A DNA stretch of 64,000 nt from Parvibaculum indicum (GTDB lineage: Bacteria; Pseudomonadota; Alphaproteobacteria; Parvibaculales; Parvibaculaceae). Made by a program: the position numbers and the translations under genes. Location: assembly GCF_011762095.1 (NCBI RefSeq), contig NZ_JAASQO010000012.1:1-64000 (forward strand), written 5' to 3'. The notes beneath the pieces were generated by a model, which had not been told where the DNA came from, ran no database searches, and saw only the letters and a program-made list of their open reading frames with translations. This document shows, piece by piece, positions 1-9,913 of the stretch; position 1 is the first letter of the stretch; every line of letters starts with the position of its first letter.

Positions 1-131
1 TCCGAGCTGGCCTCCTCTTCCAGCCCGTATGTTGAATCAGATCACGTCTGATTTGGGAATCCCAAACGATTCAAAACGATGGGAAAATGCTCTAGCTGGG
101 TTGTTTTGAGCGGAACGATCCGCAAAGCCGT

Positions 132-2840
132 CTAGCGGCGCTGCCACCAGCCGCGGCGGGCAGGGCGGTCCGGCTCGTCGGCGTCGCCGCTCTCGTCGGT
201 ATCCGCCGTGACGGGTTCCCTTTCAGGCTCCGCATCGGTTTCCGGCTGCTCTTCCTCGTCGGAGGACGCAGCTTCATCCGCTGCCTTTTCCTCTTCCATA
301 TCGGAGTGCTCTTCGACGGCTTCTTCACCTTCCATGAAGACATCCACCGGGACTTCGTCCTCGGTTTCGATCTCGTCCTGAAAGTCATCCGGCGTCAGAT
401 CGTTCTCGTCTTCGTCGGTTTCCTTTTCGGAGGTGTGGACCTCTTCACGCGAATAGGAAAGAAGGATCTCTTCTTCCTCGCCGTCTCCGTCGTCGCTGTC
501 GACGGCGTTATCGCCGCTGTCGTCGCCGGAATCGCTGTCGTCAGCGGCAACCGCATCGCCGGAAGTCTCGCCTTCCTGCTGCTCCGTATCGCCCTGTTCC
601 TCGCTGCGACGCCGGTTGCGGCGCCCGCCGCGACGTCCGCGGCGGCGGCGCTTGCGCGGCTGATCGCCGTCGTCGCCTTCCTCTTCGCCGGTCTCCGCGT
701 CGTTGTCGGCCTCGGCCTTCGGTTCGTCGCTCTCTTCGTCGGCGGGCGATGCGGCGCCTTCCTCGGCGGATGAGGCGGAGGCATCGTCGCGCGGCTTCCG
801 GCGGCGGCGACGGCGGCGTCCGTTCCGGCGTCCGCTCTCTTCGTCATCGTCGCGGGTGGCCTGTTCGCTTTCCTCGTCCTCGGAGCGGTCTTCTTCCGCT
901 GCCGCGTCCTCGCCGGGTTCGTCGGCATAGGTGCTTTCGATATTGATCGCCCCCATGGCCGGCCGCGTGCGGGTGCGCTTGCGGGGCTCGGCGACTTCGA
1001 CCTCATGGTCGGAGCCGGACAGGGTCGCATCGCCTTCGACATAGATCGACACGTTGTAGCGGTCTTCGATGTCGAGCAGCGTCGCGCGCTTCTGATTGAG
1101 GATGTAGATCGCGGCTTCCGTCGGCACACGCACGGTAAAGGCTTCCGCCTTGCCCTTGATCGCCTCGGCTTCCACGGCACGCAGCACATGCAGCGCCATG
1201 GATTCCACGGAGCGGATGAGGCCGGTGCCCTTGCAGTGCGGGCAGGTGACGGTGGAGCTTTCCAGCACGCCGGAGCGCATGCGCTGGCGCGACATTTCCA
1301 TCAGGCCGAAATGGCTGATCCGGCCGACCTGGATACGCGCCCGGTCATGCTTCAGGCATTCCTTCAGCTTGCGTTCCACCGCGCGGTTGTTGCGGTTCTC
1401 ATCCATGTCGATGAAGTCGATCACAATGAGGCCGGCAAGGTCGCGCAGACGCATCTGGCGCGAAATTTCTTCCGCCGCTTCCAGATTGGTCCGGAGCGCG
1501 GTCTGCTCGATATTCCGTTCCTTGGTGGAGCGGCCCGAGTTCACGTCGATGGAGACGAGGGCCTCGGTCGGGTTGATGACCACATAGCCGCCCGACTTCA
1601 GCGTCACCACCGGGTCCAGCATGGAATCGAGCTGCTGGTCCACCTGGAAACGCTGGAAGAGCGGCTGGCGCTCCTTATAGGGCTGCACGTTCTTCGCATG
1701 GCTCGGCATGAGCATGCGCATGAAGTTCTTGGCTTCCTTGTAGCCCTCATCGCCCTCGATCTGGATGGTGTCGATATCCTTGTCGTAGAGGTCGCGGATC
1801 GACCGTTTGATGAGGCTGCCTTCCTCATAGACAAGGGTGGGGGCGCTGGAACGCAGGGTGAGTTCGCGAACGCTCTCCCACATGCGCAGCAGATATTCGT
1901 AGTCGCGCTTGATCTCCGCCTTGGTGCGCTTGGCGCCCGCCGTGCGGACGATAAGGCCCATGCCCTCCGGCACATCCAGCGACTCGGCGATGGATTTGAG
2001 CTTCTTGCGGTCCGTGGCCTGGGTGATCTTGCGGGAGATGCCGCCGCCGCGCGCGGTGTTCGGCATGAGGACGCAATAACGTCCGGCGAGCGACAGATAG
2101 GTCGTCAGCGCCGCGCCCTTGTTGCCGCGCTCTTCCTTCACCACCTGCACGAGAATGATCTGGCGGCGCTTGATGACTTCCTGGATCTTGTAGGAGCGGT
2201 AGTTGAAACGCTTCTTGCGCGGTTCCGCCTCTTCCAGCGCGTCTTCGTCGCCCATGCTCTCGACGGTCTCGTCGGAAAGCACGATTTCCGTCTCGCCATT
2301 GCCGGTCGCATCGGATTCTTCCAGCTCGATGACGGCGTCTTCCTCGTCGCCATATTCGGCGGTGTCTTCCTGAACGTAGTCTTCGTCGGAATCCGACAGC
2401 GCGTCGTCGGCGCCCGCCTCATCCTCGGCTTCGCCGTCATCGGCCACCGCTTCGGCGGTTTCTTCGGCGTTCTTCTGCTTCGCGGCCTTGGCGCCCCGCT
2501 TCTTGCGCGGGGCCTCGTCCTCGGCATCCTCTTCGGCCGCGGCCTGGCGGGCTTCATCGGCCTGCTGGCGGATCAGCGCTTCCCGGTCGGCGACGGGGAT
2601 CTGGTAGTAGTCGGGATGGATTTCGCTGAAAGCGAGGAAACCGTGGCGGTTGCCGCCATATTCGACAAAGGCCGCCTGGAGCGAGGGCTCCACACGCGTC
2701 ACCTTGGCCAGATATATGTTTCCTCTGAGTTGCTTCCTGCTTTCCGATTCAAAGTCGAATTCATCGACACGATTGCCGGCGACGACCACGACCCGGGTTT
2801 CTTCCGGGTGGGCCGCATCGATAAGCATCTTCTTTCCCAT
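132..2840 (-). CDS. rne: Ribonuclease E
   Basis: Endoribonuclease that starts mRNA decay and processes rRNA and tRNA precursors at the inner face of the membrane. The N-terminal S1 domain is split by an acidic low-complexity insert of roughly 120 residues, a form I know from alphaproteobacterial RNase E. The catalytic core follows with its Asp-bearing blocks (VSIDVNSGR and IVIDFIDM). The Zn-link CPHCKGTG comes next, then a long acidic tail with Arg-rich blocks (RNGRRRRRRRK, RKRRRRGRRGGRRNRRR) that would serve as an RNA-binding and degradosome scaffold, ending in WWQRR. I chose the ATG at 2840 (MGKKMLIDA), because GGAG sits 9 nt upstream and homologues start here. An in-frame GTG at 2855 would add five residues and lies on that Shine-Dalgarno. 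About 900 aa, a normal length. Confidence 0.96.
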   Translation of the reverse strand: MGKKMLIDAAHPEETRVVVVAGNRVDEFDFESESRKQLRGNIYLAKVTRVEPSLQAAFVEYGGNRHGFLAFSEIHPDYYQIPVADREALIRQQADEARQAAAEEDAEDEAPRKKRGAKAAKQKNAEETAEAVADDGEAEDEAGADDALSDSDEDYVQEDTAEYGDEEDAVIELEESDATGNGETEIVLSDETVESMGDEDALEEAEPRKKRFNYRSYKIQEVIKRRQIILVQVVKEERGNKGAALTTYLSLAGRYCVLMPNTARGGGISRKITQATDRKKLKSIAESLDVPEGMGLIVRTAGAKRTKAEIKRDYEYLLRMWESVRELTLRSSAPTLVYEEGSLIKRSIRDLYDKDIDTIQIEGDEGYKEAKNFMRMLMPSHAKNVQPYKERQPLFQRFQVDQQLDSMLDPVVTLKSGGYVVINPTEALVSIDVNSGRSTKERNIEQTALRTNLEAAEEISRQMRLRDLAGLIVIDFIDMDENRNNRAVERKLKECLKHDRARIQVGRISHFGLMEMSRQRMRSGVLESSTVTCPHCKGTGLIRSVESMALHVLRAVEAEAIKGKAEAFTVRVPTEAAIYILNQKRATLLDIEDRYNVSIYVEGDATLSGSDHEVEVAEPRKRTRTRPAMGAINIESTYADEPGEDAAAEEDRSEDEESEQATRDDDEESGRRNGRRRRRRRKPRDDASASSAEEGAASPADEESDEPKAEADNDAETGEEEGDDGDQPRKRRRRGRRGGRRNRRRSEEQGDTEQQEGETSGDAVAADDSDSGDDSGDNAVDSDDGDGEEEEILLSYSREEVHTSEKETDEDENDLTPDDFQDEIETEDEVPVDVFMEGEEAVEEHSDMEEEKAADEAASSDEEEQPETDAEPEREPVTADTDESGDADEPDRPARRGWWQRR

Positions 2841-3815
2841 ATGGAAATTCTCCACAGCGCCTTCTATGACCGGCTTCCGATAGCGGATTGGCTATGGGCA
2901 AGCTCGGCGCGAGGGCGCCTGATGTTTGGGCATGCGTCCGTCCGGCGCCTGTCCGGCGCGGTGACGGGGCTGCAAGCTGGGTGTGATTTAATCGGTAAAT
3001 ATCGCGGCGGCGGGCGAGTGCGCGGCGCGCCTGCGTGCCGGAAACCGGCGCAACAGGGCGGCAGCCCCATATCTCGGGGGCGCTTCTGCCGAACTCGTCG
3101 ATTCGCTCCGTAACCGCGTTTAGCATCTCTTCCTTTGCACCCATTTCGCGCCTTGCGGCGGCGCGCCGGGGTGCCGGCGATTTTCCGTCCTGGCCGAAAT
3201 CCGGGTGCGCTCGGAGCTGCTGTTTGGCAGATCTCTGCGGCGGTGGAGGCCGGTATGGCCCCATGCGCTTTGAAAGCGCCCTGCCGCCATAACTCAAGCG
3301 GTCGCGCCCGGACAGGCGATGACGGATGCGGGCGAGGCTGAAACGAAGCAACCCAAGCGGTGCAAAACGGCATGCCCTGGGGCGATGCGGGATTGGGCCT
3401 TACTCGGCTGCGCGAAACTGTCTGCCCGAATTCCTCGGGGAAGCCGACCGAATCCGCAGATGCGGAGCCATGTCGGCCAATATGCTGTTTTTACCGTTTG
3501 CCGGTCCGATTTGGCAAGCACGCCTTTTCAGGCGCCGCCAACAGCCGAACCATGCCTCCGGTCGCAGACATTAACCACCTTGTTCATTGAAATTCCTTTA
3601 ATTTTGGACGTGTTAACCGATTTTGAAGTATCATTGCTTTAATCTTTTTCACGAGGGTGCTTCGTGCATTGCGAAAAACCCGTATCGAGGTCTTTGCCGT
3701 CTTTCGACGCGGCGTGCCGCCCGGCTCCCGTCCGGGGCGAGACATACCCCTCGGGAGGCGAGGAATCCGGCATGACCCGGATGGGATCGGGATTGCGCCT
3801 GTGACAGAAGCGTTC
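2841..3815. other. Long divergent intergenic region between rne and amiC
   Basis: About 975 bases with no convincing gene. The open frames here are short, overlap on both strands and resemble no family I know. The left part is probably the long 5' leader of rne, which in other bacteria is used for RNase E autoregulation; that is inference from family knowledge. The right end (about 3570-3660) is AT-rich, with TTAACC-type words at 3573 and 3611, and probably carries the amiC promoter. I saw no tRNA and no clear terminator. Confidence 0.6.
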
Positions 3816-5300
3816 ATGAGTTCCGGCCGGCCGAACCGTCTTGAAGGGGCGGAAACAGGCAGATTGTGCGCCGCCTCGCGTTTTTTCCTGTCCGCGCTCC
3901 TGCTCGTCGCCTTCCAGTTCCTGTCGCCCGTTCCGGCATCCGCCGAGAAGCCGGTGCCGCTGCCCGCGCCGCAATCGCAGGCCGCCGCGCCCGGGCAGGC
4001 GGGTCTCGATAGCGACGAATTGAGAAATCTCGTACTCGGGGCGCTCAAGGAGGCCGAGGCGGATCCGGGCGACACACCCGTCCGGGACACGGCCCTTCCG
4101 GACCCCCAAACCTCGCCCGTCACGCAACCGGCGCCGACCGCCGCCAGGTCCGACGGTCCGGTCGGCGCGATCACGAATGCAAGACTGGGCGATCACGGCC
4201 GGGAGACCCGCTTCGTCCTCGAACTGAACGGCGCCGACCCGGTCGTCTATGAGATTTCGACCGTCTCCAATCCCTATCGCCTCGTCATCGACCTCCAGCA
4301 TGTGGATTTCAGGCTTCCGGAGGGCACCGGCAAGCAGGCGGTGGGCGTGGTGAGCGGTTTCCGCTATGGCCGCTTCGGCGACGACAGCTCCCGCATCGTT
4401 CTCGATCTGACGGGACCGGCGGTCGTGGACCGCAAGTTCGAGCTTGAACCCCAGGCCGGGTTCGGGCGGCGTATCGTGCTGGATATCGCATCCACGGATG
4501 CAGGCACATTCGCCGCGCAGAACAGGCCCGATGACGATGCCGCCGCCGTCGCGGCCTTGCCCGATACGATGATCCCCATCGAGAGGCCCGCCGCGGGCGT
4601 GATCGGCCGCCGCGTCGTGGTGATCGATCCGGGCCATGGCGGCGTCGATCCCGGCACGATCGGCCGGTCCGGCGTGAAGGAAAAGGATGTGGTGCTGGCC
4701 TTCGCGAAGGAGTTCGCAGACCAGCTTCGCGCGACGGGCCGCTATGACGTGCGCCTGACCCGCAGCACCGACCGCTTCATCAAGCTGCGCCAGCGCGTGG
4801 CGATCGCGCGGCAATACAACGCCGACCTCTTTGTGTCGATCCACGCCAATTCCATCAGCAAGCCCAGCGTGCGGGGCCTGTCGGTCTATACGCTGTCCGA
4901 GACTGCCTCCGACAAGGAAGCCGCGGCGCTTGCCCGCAAGGAAAACGCCTCCGACATCATCGCCGGCGTCGACCTGGGGGGCGAGTCTCCGGAAGTGACG
5001 GGGATCCTGATCGACCTCGCACAGCGCGAGACCAAGAATTTCTCGTCGCGCTTTGCCCGTTCGCTGGTCGATTATGCGAGCGCGCAGACCCATATGCTCC
5101 GCAAGAGCCATCGCTTCGCAGGCTTCGCCGTGCTGAAGGCGCCCGATGTGCCTTCCGTGCTGGTCGAACTCGGTTTTCTGACGAATTCGGGAGATGAACG
5201 CGAATTAACGTCATCTTCGTGGCGCAAAAAGGTATCGCGGAGTTTTGTGAAGGCCGTGGATCGGTATTTCGGCGAAAGATTGGCCGAAGCGCCCGAATAG
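3816..5300 (+). CDS. amiC: N-acetylmuramoyl-L-alanine amidase with AMIN domain
   Basis: Periplasmic zinc amidase that cuts the bond between MurNAc and the stem peptide during septal peptidoglycan splitting. It has an N-terminal signal peptide (hydrophobic FFLSALLLVAFQFL, then a PASA-type cleavage site), a Pro/Ala linker and an AMIN septal-targeting domain (about residues 110-220). A C-terminal Amidase_3 domain follows. The zinc and catalytic residues are visible in DPGHGG, the Glu of GVKEKD, SIHAN, and the Glu of VELGFL. The start is uncertain: ATG 3816 gives about 494 aa with a sensible signal peptide, an in-frame GTG at 3801 is possible, and a longer reading from 3657 adds residues that look non-coding. 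The next gene is a PBP1A, an envelope pairing common in alphaproteobacteria. Confidence 0.94.
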   Translation: MSSGRPNRLEGAETGRLCAASRFFLSALLLVAFQFLSPVPASAEKPVPLPAPQSQAAAPGQAGLDSDELRNLVLGALKEAEADPGDTPVRDTALPDPQTSPVTQPAPTAARSDGPVGAITNARLGDHGRETRFVLELNGADPVVYEISTVSNPYRLVIDLQHVDFRLPEGTGKQAVGVVSGFRYGRFGDDSSRIVLDLTGPAVVDRKFELEPQAGFGRRIVLDIASTDAGTFAAQNRPDDDAAAVAALPDTMIPIERPAAGVIGRRVVVIDPGHGGVDPGTIGRSGVKEKDVVLAFAKEFADQLRATGRYDVRLTRSTDRFIKLRQRVAIARQYNADLFVSIHANSISKPSVRGLSVYTLSETASDKEAAALARKENASDIIAGVDLGGESPEVTGILIDLAQRETKNFSSRFARSLVDYASAQTHMLRKSHRFAGFAVLKAPDVPSVLVELGFLTNSGDERELTSSSWRKKVSRSFVKAVDRYFGERLAEAPE

Positions 5301-5443
5301 GGCCGGCGCGTTCACCATGGCGGTAATCGGCGCTGCCATGCAGGCGCCATATTTGCTATCTAGCAGAACTTCAGGGCAGGGCGTCTCGCCGAATTGAGAC
5401 CATCTGCCGATGGGCAGACGAACAGGGTGGCGTGTGGAGCCCG

Positions 5444-7963
5444 ATGGTTAGAATACTGGCGTTTATATCGGCGTTTTTCCTGACGCTCATGTTCGTGGGT
5501 CTGCTGGCGGGCGGCTATTTCGTCTGGCGCCTGAACCAGGATTTGCCCGATTACAGCAAGCTCGCCAATTACGAGCCGCCCGTGGTGACGCGGGTTCATG
5601 CGGCGGATGGCCGGCTGATCGGCGAATATGCCGAGCAGCGGCGTCTCTATGTGCCGATCGACGTGATACCGCGCCGCGTGATCCACGCCTTCCTCAGCGC
5701 CGAGGACAAGAATTTCTATTCGCATGGCGGGATCGATGCGAAAGGCATCGTGCGCGCCGTGTTCGACAATGTCCTGAACGTCATCAGGGGACGGCGCCTG
5801 GTCGGCGCGTCCACCATCACGCAGCAGGTGACGAAGAACTTTCTGCTGACGAACGAAGTGAGCTTCAACCGCAAGATCAAGGAAGCGCTTCTGGCCATCA
5901 AGCTGGAGCATGCCTACACCAAGGACCAGATCCTCGAACTCTATCTGAACGAGATCTATCTGGGCGCGGGCAGTTATGGCGTGGCCGCCGCGGCGCTCAA
6001 CTATTTCGACAAGTCCCTCGACGATCTCACCGTTGCCGAGGCCGCCTATCTGGCGACGCTGCCCAAGGGGCCGGCCAATTACCATCCCTATCGCCATCAC
6101 GATCGCGCCGTCGCCCGCCGCAACTGGGTCATCGGCCGCATGGCGGAGGACGGCTACATCACGCCGGAAGTGGAAAAGGAAGCACAGGCCACCGACCTCG
6201 TGGTGGATATGCGCGACCCCGGCGTGCAGATCGCCGACGCCAGCTATTTCGTTGAACAGGTTCGCCGCGAGCTGGTGGACCGTTATGGCAATGACAAGCT
6301 GCTCAAGGGCGGCCTTTCCGTTCGCACGACCATCGACACAGGTCTCCAGCAGATCGTCACCGAAGAATTGCGCCGGGGGCTCGAGGCCTATGACCGGCGC
6401 CATGGCTGGCGCGGCCCGCTGAAGAAACTGGAAGCAGGGGCGAACTGGCGCGACGAACTGACCGGCACCGATCTCCCTGAAGATCTCGAGCCGTGGACGC
6501 TTGCTGCCGTGCTTGGCGTGGAGACCGGCAAGGCGCAGATCGGGATTCGTCCGAAACGGCTGCCCAGCGGCAAATTCGCCGATGAAACGCAGAAAGGCAC
6601 GATCCCGCTCAGCGAAATGAAATGGGCCCGCAAGACGGTCGGCAAGGTCTATCTGGGCCCCGAGGTGAAGAAGGCCGGCGATGTGCTGGACGTGGGCGAC
6701 GTCGTTTATGTCGAGCCGGTGGACAAGGACGGCAAGCCGGTCGCAGGCGACGCGACGCCCGATCATTATGCGCTGAGGCAGGTGCCGGCGGTGAACGGCG
6801 CCGCCATCGCCATGGATCCGCATACGGGCCGCGTCCTCGCCATGCAGGGCGGCTTTAGCTACGACCTGTCGGAGTTCAACCGCGCCGTTCAGGCGATGCG
6901 CCAGCCGGGCTCCTCCTTCAAGCCCTTCGTTTATGCCGCTGCGCTCGACAGCGGGTTTACGCCCGCGAGCCTCGTTCTCGATGCGCCTTTCGTGCTCGAC
7001 CCCGGGCCGGGACAGGAACTCTGGAAGCCGCAGAACTACGAACATAATTTCCGCGGCCCTTCGACGCTGCGCTACGGCCTCGTTCATTCGCGCAATGTGA
7101 TGACCGTCCGGCTCGCCCAGTATGTGGGCATGGACAAGGTGGCCGCCTATGCGAGGAAGTTCGGGGTCATGGACGACATGATGCCGGTCCTTTCCATGGC
7201 GCTGGGCGCGGGCGACACGACGCTGCTTCGCATGACCTCCGCCTATGCCATTCTCGACAATGGCGGCAAGGACGTCGTGCCGACGCTGATCGACCGTGTG
7301 CAGGACCGTCGCGGCCGCACCGTCTACAAGCACGACAAGCGCGCTTGCCCCGATTGCGACGCGCCCTGGGAACCGGGCATGTTGCCGCCCGAACTGCCCG
7401 ACGACCGTCCCCAGGTCGAAAACCCGCAAACGGCCTATCAGGTCACCTCGCTGCTGGAAGGCGTGATCCAGCACGGCACCGGCTCCGCCGCCCGCAAGGT
7501 CAAGAAGCCGCTGGCGGGCAAGACAGGCACGACGAGCGAGGAACGCGACGCCTGGTTCATGGGCTACTCGCCCAACCTGGTGGTAGGCGTCTATGTCGGG
7601 TTCGACGACCCCATCCCCATGGGCCGCGCCGAAACCGGCGGGCGCGTGGCCGCACCGATCTTCGCAGACATCATGCAGCGCGCGCTGGCCGACAAGCCGG
7701 CCATCCCTTTCCGCATTCCGCCCGGCATCAACTTCGTGAAGATCGACGGCGATACGGGCAAGCTCGCAGGTTCCGGTACGCAGCACGTCGTGCTGGAAGC
7801 CTTCAAGACCGGCACGGCGCCGACGGCCGGCAACGACAATGGCGGCCAGCCGGATGTCGTGGGCGGGTTGGGGCAGCGCAATGACGATACCGGCACCGAT
7901 GCACCCTCCGGCAGCTCCTATGGCGACGGTTCGGTCGGTGCCGGCACGGGCGGTCTCTATTAG
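5444..7963 (+). CDS. mrcA: Penicillin-binding protein 1A (bifunctional GT51/transpeptidase)
   Basis: Class A PBP that polymerises lipid II and cross-links peptidoglycan. One N-terminal membrane helix (residues about 3-27) is followed by a GT51 domain with the catalytic Glu in SAEDKNFYSHGG, TITQQVTKN, and KDQILELYLNEIYLG. An OB-like insert typical of PBP1A comes next, then the transpeptidase domain with the SxxK motif in PGSSFKPF, the SRN motif in VHSRNVM, and KTGTT. It ends in a Gly/Ser/Asp-rich low-complexity tail. Start: ATG 5444 (MVRILAF) or in-frame GTG 5432 (four more residues); a GGAG lies between them, which leaves the choice open. About 840 aa, the usual size. A small hairpin (GTCTC/GAGAC, 5383-5400) lies just upstream. 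Confidence 0.96.
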   Translation: MVRILAFISAFFLTLMFVGLLAGGYFVWRLNQDLPDYSKLANYEPPVVTRVHAADGRLIGEYAEQRRLYVPIDVIPRRVIHAFLSAEDKNFYSHGGIDAKGIVRAVFDNVLNVIRGRRLVGASTITQQVTKNFLLTNEVSFNRKIKEALLAIKLEHAYTKDQILELYLNEIYLGAGSYGVAAAALNYFDKSLDDLTVAEAAYLATLPKGPANYHPYRHHDRAVARRNWVIGRMAEDGYITPEVEKEAQATDLVVDMRDPGVQIADASYFVEQVRRELVDRYGNDKLLKGGLSVRTTIDTGLQQIVTEELRRGLEAYDRRHGWRGPLKKLEAGANWRDELTGTDLPEDLEPWTLAAVLGVETGKAQIGIRPKRLPSGKFADETQKGTIPLSEMKWARKTVGKVYLGPEVKKAGDVLDVGDVVYVEPVDKDGKPVAGDATPDHYALRQVPAVNGAAIAMDPHTGRVLAMQGGFSYDLSEFNRAVQAMRQPGSSFKPFVYAAALDSGFTPASLVLDAPFVLDPGPGQELWKPQNYEHNFRGPSTLRYGLVHSRNVMTVRLAQYVGMDKVAAYARKFGVMDDMMPVLSMALGAGDTTLLRMTSAYAILDNGGKDVVPTLIDRVQDRRGRTVYKHDKRACPDCDAPWEPGMLPPELPDDRPQVENPQTAYQVTSLLEGVIQHGTGSAARKVKKPLAGKTGTTSEERDAWFMGYSPNLVVGVYVGFDDPIPMGRAETGGRVAAPIFADIMQRALADKPAIPFRIPPGINFVKIDGDTGKLAGSGTQHVVLEAFKTGTAPTAGNDNGGQPDVVGGLGQRNDDTGTDAPSGSSYGDGSVGAGTGGLY

Positions 7964-8032
7964 CGTCTCACGGGTTTACAGCACTCGCCCCAACGCCTAT
8001 TTTCCGGCCCTCTTGAACGGAGACGAGAATCC

Positions 8033-9161
8033 ATGCGCGCCGAAACCCAGGTCACGATTGACGAACTCAAGCAGTCGCTCGAACTGCTGAGGAGGCATCT
8101 TTGACTGGGATAGCGCCCTCAAACGGTTCGACGAGCTGACGGCAAAGGCCGAAGACCCCGATCTCTGGAACGATCCCGACACCGCGCAGGAACTGATGCG
8201 CGAGCGCACGCGGCTGGAGGAATCGATCAAGCGCTACCGCTCGCTCGAAGCGGCCCTGACCGACAATGTCGAACTGATCGAACTCGGCGAGGCCGAAGGC
8301 GACGACAGCATCGTGGGCGAGGCCGAGCAGGCGCTGAAGACGGCGCTGGACGAAGCACAGGCCGCCCAGATCGAGACCATGCTGTCCGGCGAGGCCGATT
8401 CCAACGACGCCTATCTCGAAGTCCATGCGGGCGCGGGCGGCACGGAAAGCCAGGACTGGGCGCAGATGCTTTTGCGCATGTATACGCGCTGGGCGGAGAG
8501 CAAGGGCTACAAGGTCGAGCTGATGGAACGCCATGACGGCGAAGAGGCGGGTATCAAATCCGCCACGCTGCTCATCAAGGGCCATAACGCCTATGGCTGG
8601 CTCAAGACCGAAAGCGGTGTCCACCGGCTGGTGCGTATCTCGCCCTATGACAGCGCCGCGCGCCGCCATACCAGCTTTTCCAGCGTTTGGGTTTACCCGG
8701 TGATCGACGACAAGATCGATATCGAGGTAAGCGAGAGCGATGTGCGCATCGACACCTACCGAGCGAGCGGCGCGGGCGGCCAGCACATCAACACGACCGA
8801 TAGCGCCGTGCGCATCACGCATATTCCTACCGGCATCGTCGTCGCCTGTCAGAACGAGCGCTCGCAGCACAAGAACCGCGCAACCGCCTGGGACATGCTC
8901 CGGGCTCGCCTTTACGAAACCGAGTTGCAGAAGCGCGAAGAGGCGGCCCAGTCGGAGGCGGACAGCAAGACCGATATCGGCTGGGGCCACCAGATCCGGT
9001 CTTACGTGTTGCAGCCCTATCAGATGGTGAAGGATCTGCGCACGGGTGTGGAAAGCGGCAACCCGCAGGCCGTGCTCGATGGCGGCCTCGACGAGTTCAT
9101 GGCCGCCTCGCTTGCCGCCCGTATCGAGGGCAAGAACGAAGCCGTCGAGGATATTGCCTGA
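8033..9161 (+). CDS. prfB: Peptide chain release factor 2, expressed by programmed +1 frameshift
   Basis: Recognises UGA and UAA stop codons and triggers peptide release. The gene is in two frames. The first reads ATG 8033 to an in-frame TGA at 8102-8104 after 23 codons; the second continues from GAC 8103 to 9161. Joined, they encode about 375 aa, the normal RF2 size. The catalytic GGQ lies in [18 protein letters not shown]. The stop-recognition motif is SPY ([14 protein letters not shown]) instead of the E. coli SPF; I believe this variant is common in alphaproteobacteria. Gene finders usually annotate only the second frame and lose the first 23 residues. A strong terminator follows at 9205-9236. 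Confidence 0.97.
8090..8105 (+). promoter_or_regulatory. RF2 programmed +1 frameshift site
   Basis: The reading is AGG AGG CAT CTT TGA C. AGGAGG is a perfect internal Shine-Dalgarno; it lies three bases before the slippery CTT, which precedes an in-frame UGA and a C. This is the known RF2 autoregulatory arrangement: when RF2 is scarce, UGA is decoded slowly and the ribosome slips +1 from CTT UGA to UUG AC, giving full-length RF2. Confidence 0.95.
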
Positions 9162-9204
9162 CGGGAAATCGCCTGAAAGGGCCTCGCCGGCTGCGAACGA
9201 GAAA

Positions 9205-9236
9205 GGCCTCGCCGGGGACAACCGGCGAGGCCTTTT
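9205..9236. terminator. Intrinsic terminator after prfB, probably bidirectional
   Basis: A perfect 11-bp stem (GGCCTCGCCGG / CCGGCGAGGCC) with a 6-nt loop is followed by TTTT on the plus strand. The minus strand reads through the same stem into TTTCTCGTT. It sits between the convergent prfB and bactofilin genes and can serve both. Confidence 0.9.
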
Positions 9237-9301
9237 CGATTCAGTCGTCCCGTCTACGGCCCTTGCAGGGGGGCGGGGGGCAGTAGACCGGAGCGTATCG
9301 T

Positions 9302-9913
9302 TTACTGCGCCGCGGGGCGCTTCACGACAACACCGCCATCCTTGACCACAACCGGGCTTTCGCCGGGTTTCTCGGCCGACGAGGAAGCCGCCGCCGGGCG
9401 CGATCCGGTATCGTTGCTGGACATGTGGCTGGCCTCGGCCGGGCGCGGCGCGGGGCGCGGCGTCGACGACGCATCGGGCTGGCTGATCGGATCGTCGGAA
9501 TGACGGCAGGCGCCTTCGAAGAACGCGCCGGTTTCGACCGCCAGCGCTTCGTGAAGGATATCGCCTTCCACGTGGCTGGTGGAGGCAAGCTGCACGCGGC
9601 GTCCGCGAATGGTGCCGTGTACCCGGCCGCGGACGACGATGTCCTCGGCGACGATCTCGCCGGTGATGGACGCCTTTTCGCCGATGGTCAGCGACTGGCT
9701 GCGAATGTCGCCCTCGATCGTACCGTCGACCTGAATGTCGCCGGTCGCCGTCAGATTGCCATGCACGACCAGATCGCTGGAAATGATGGACGGCGCGGTA
9801 CGCACACCCGACGACGGACGACGGGACTGAGAAGGCGCAGGCGTCGGCGCCATGCTCGGTGTTGCGTTGCCGGTGCTGGCGGCGGCGTCTTTATCCTTGC
9901 TTCGAGAAAACAT
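9302..9913 (-). CDS. Bactofilin (polymer-forming cytoskeletal protein)
   Basis: Forms cytoskeletal filaments at the membrane that recruit cell-wall enzymes. The central domain (residues about 45-140) is a run of beta-helix turns with the bactofilin pattern: DLVVHGNLTATGDIQVDG, IEGDI, LTIGEKASITGEI, VVRGRVHGTIRG. Pro/Ser/Ala-rich disordered tails flank it, as usual. I chose ATG 9913 (MFSRSKDK) over a TTG five codons earlier. The start lies inside the end of the upstream M23 peptidase gene (23-bp overlap), so the two are probably translationally coupled. Bactofilin next to an M23 peptidase is a known partnership in cell-shape control. Confidence 0.93.
   Translation of the reverse strand: MFSRSKDKDAAASTGNATPSMAPTPAPSQSRRPSSGVRTAPSIISSDLVVHGNLTATGDIQVDGTIEGDIRSQSLTIGEKASITGEIVAEDIVVRGRVHGTIRGRRVQLASTSHVEGDILHEALAVETGAFFEGACRHSDDPISQPDASSTPRPAPRPAEASHMSSNDTGSRPAAASSSAEKPGESPVVVKDGGVVVKRPAAQ

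Noticed and set aside
1005-3113. Long plus-strand open frame opposite rne (about 700 codons)
   Set aside because: Antisense of a certain gene in high-GC DNA; composition is that of a mirrored reading frame and it shows no family motif.
8637-8660. SPY instead of SPF in RF2 as a loss of stop recognition
   Set aside because: I believe it is the common alphaproteobacterial form; GGQ and the rest of the protein are intact.
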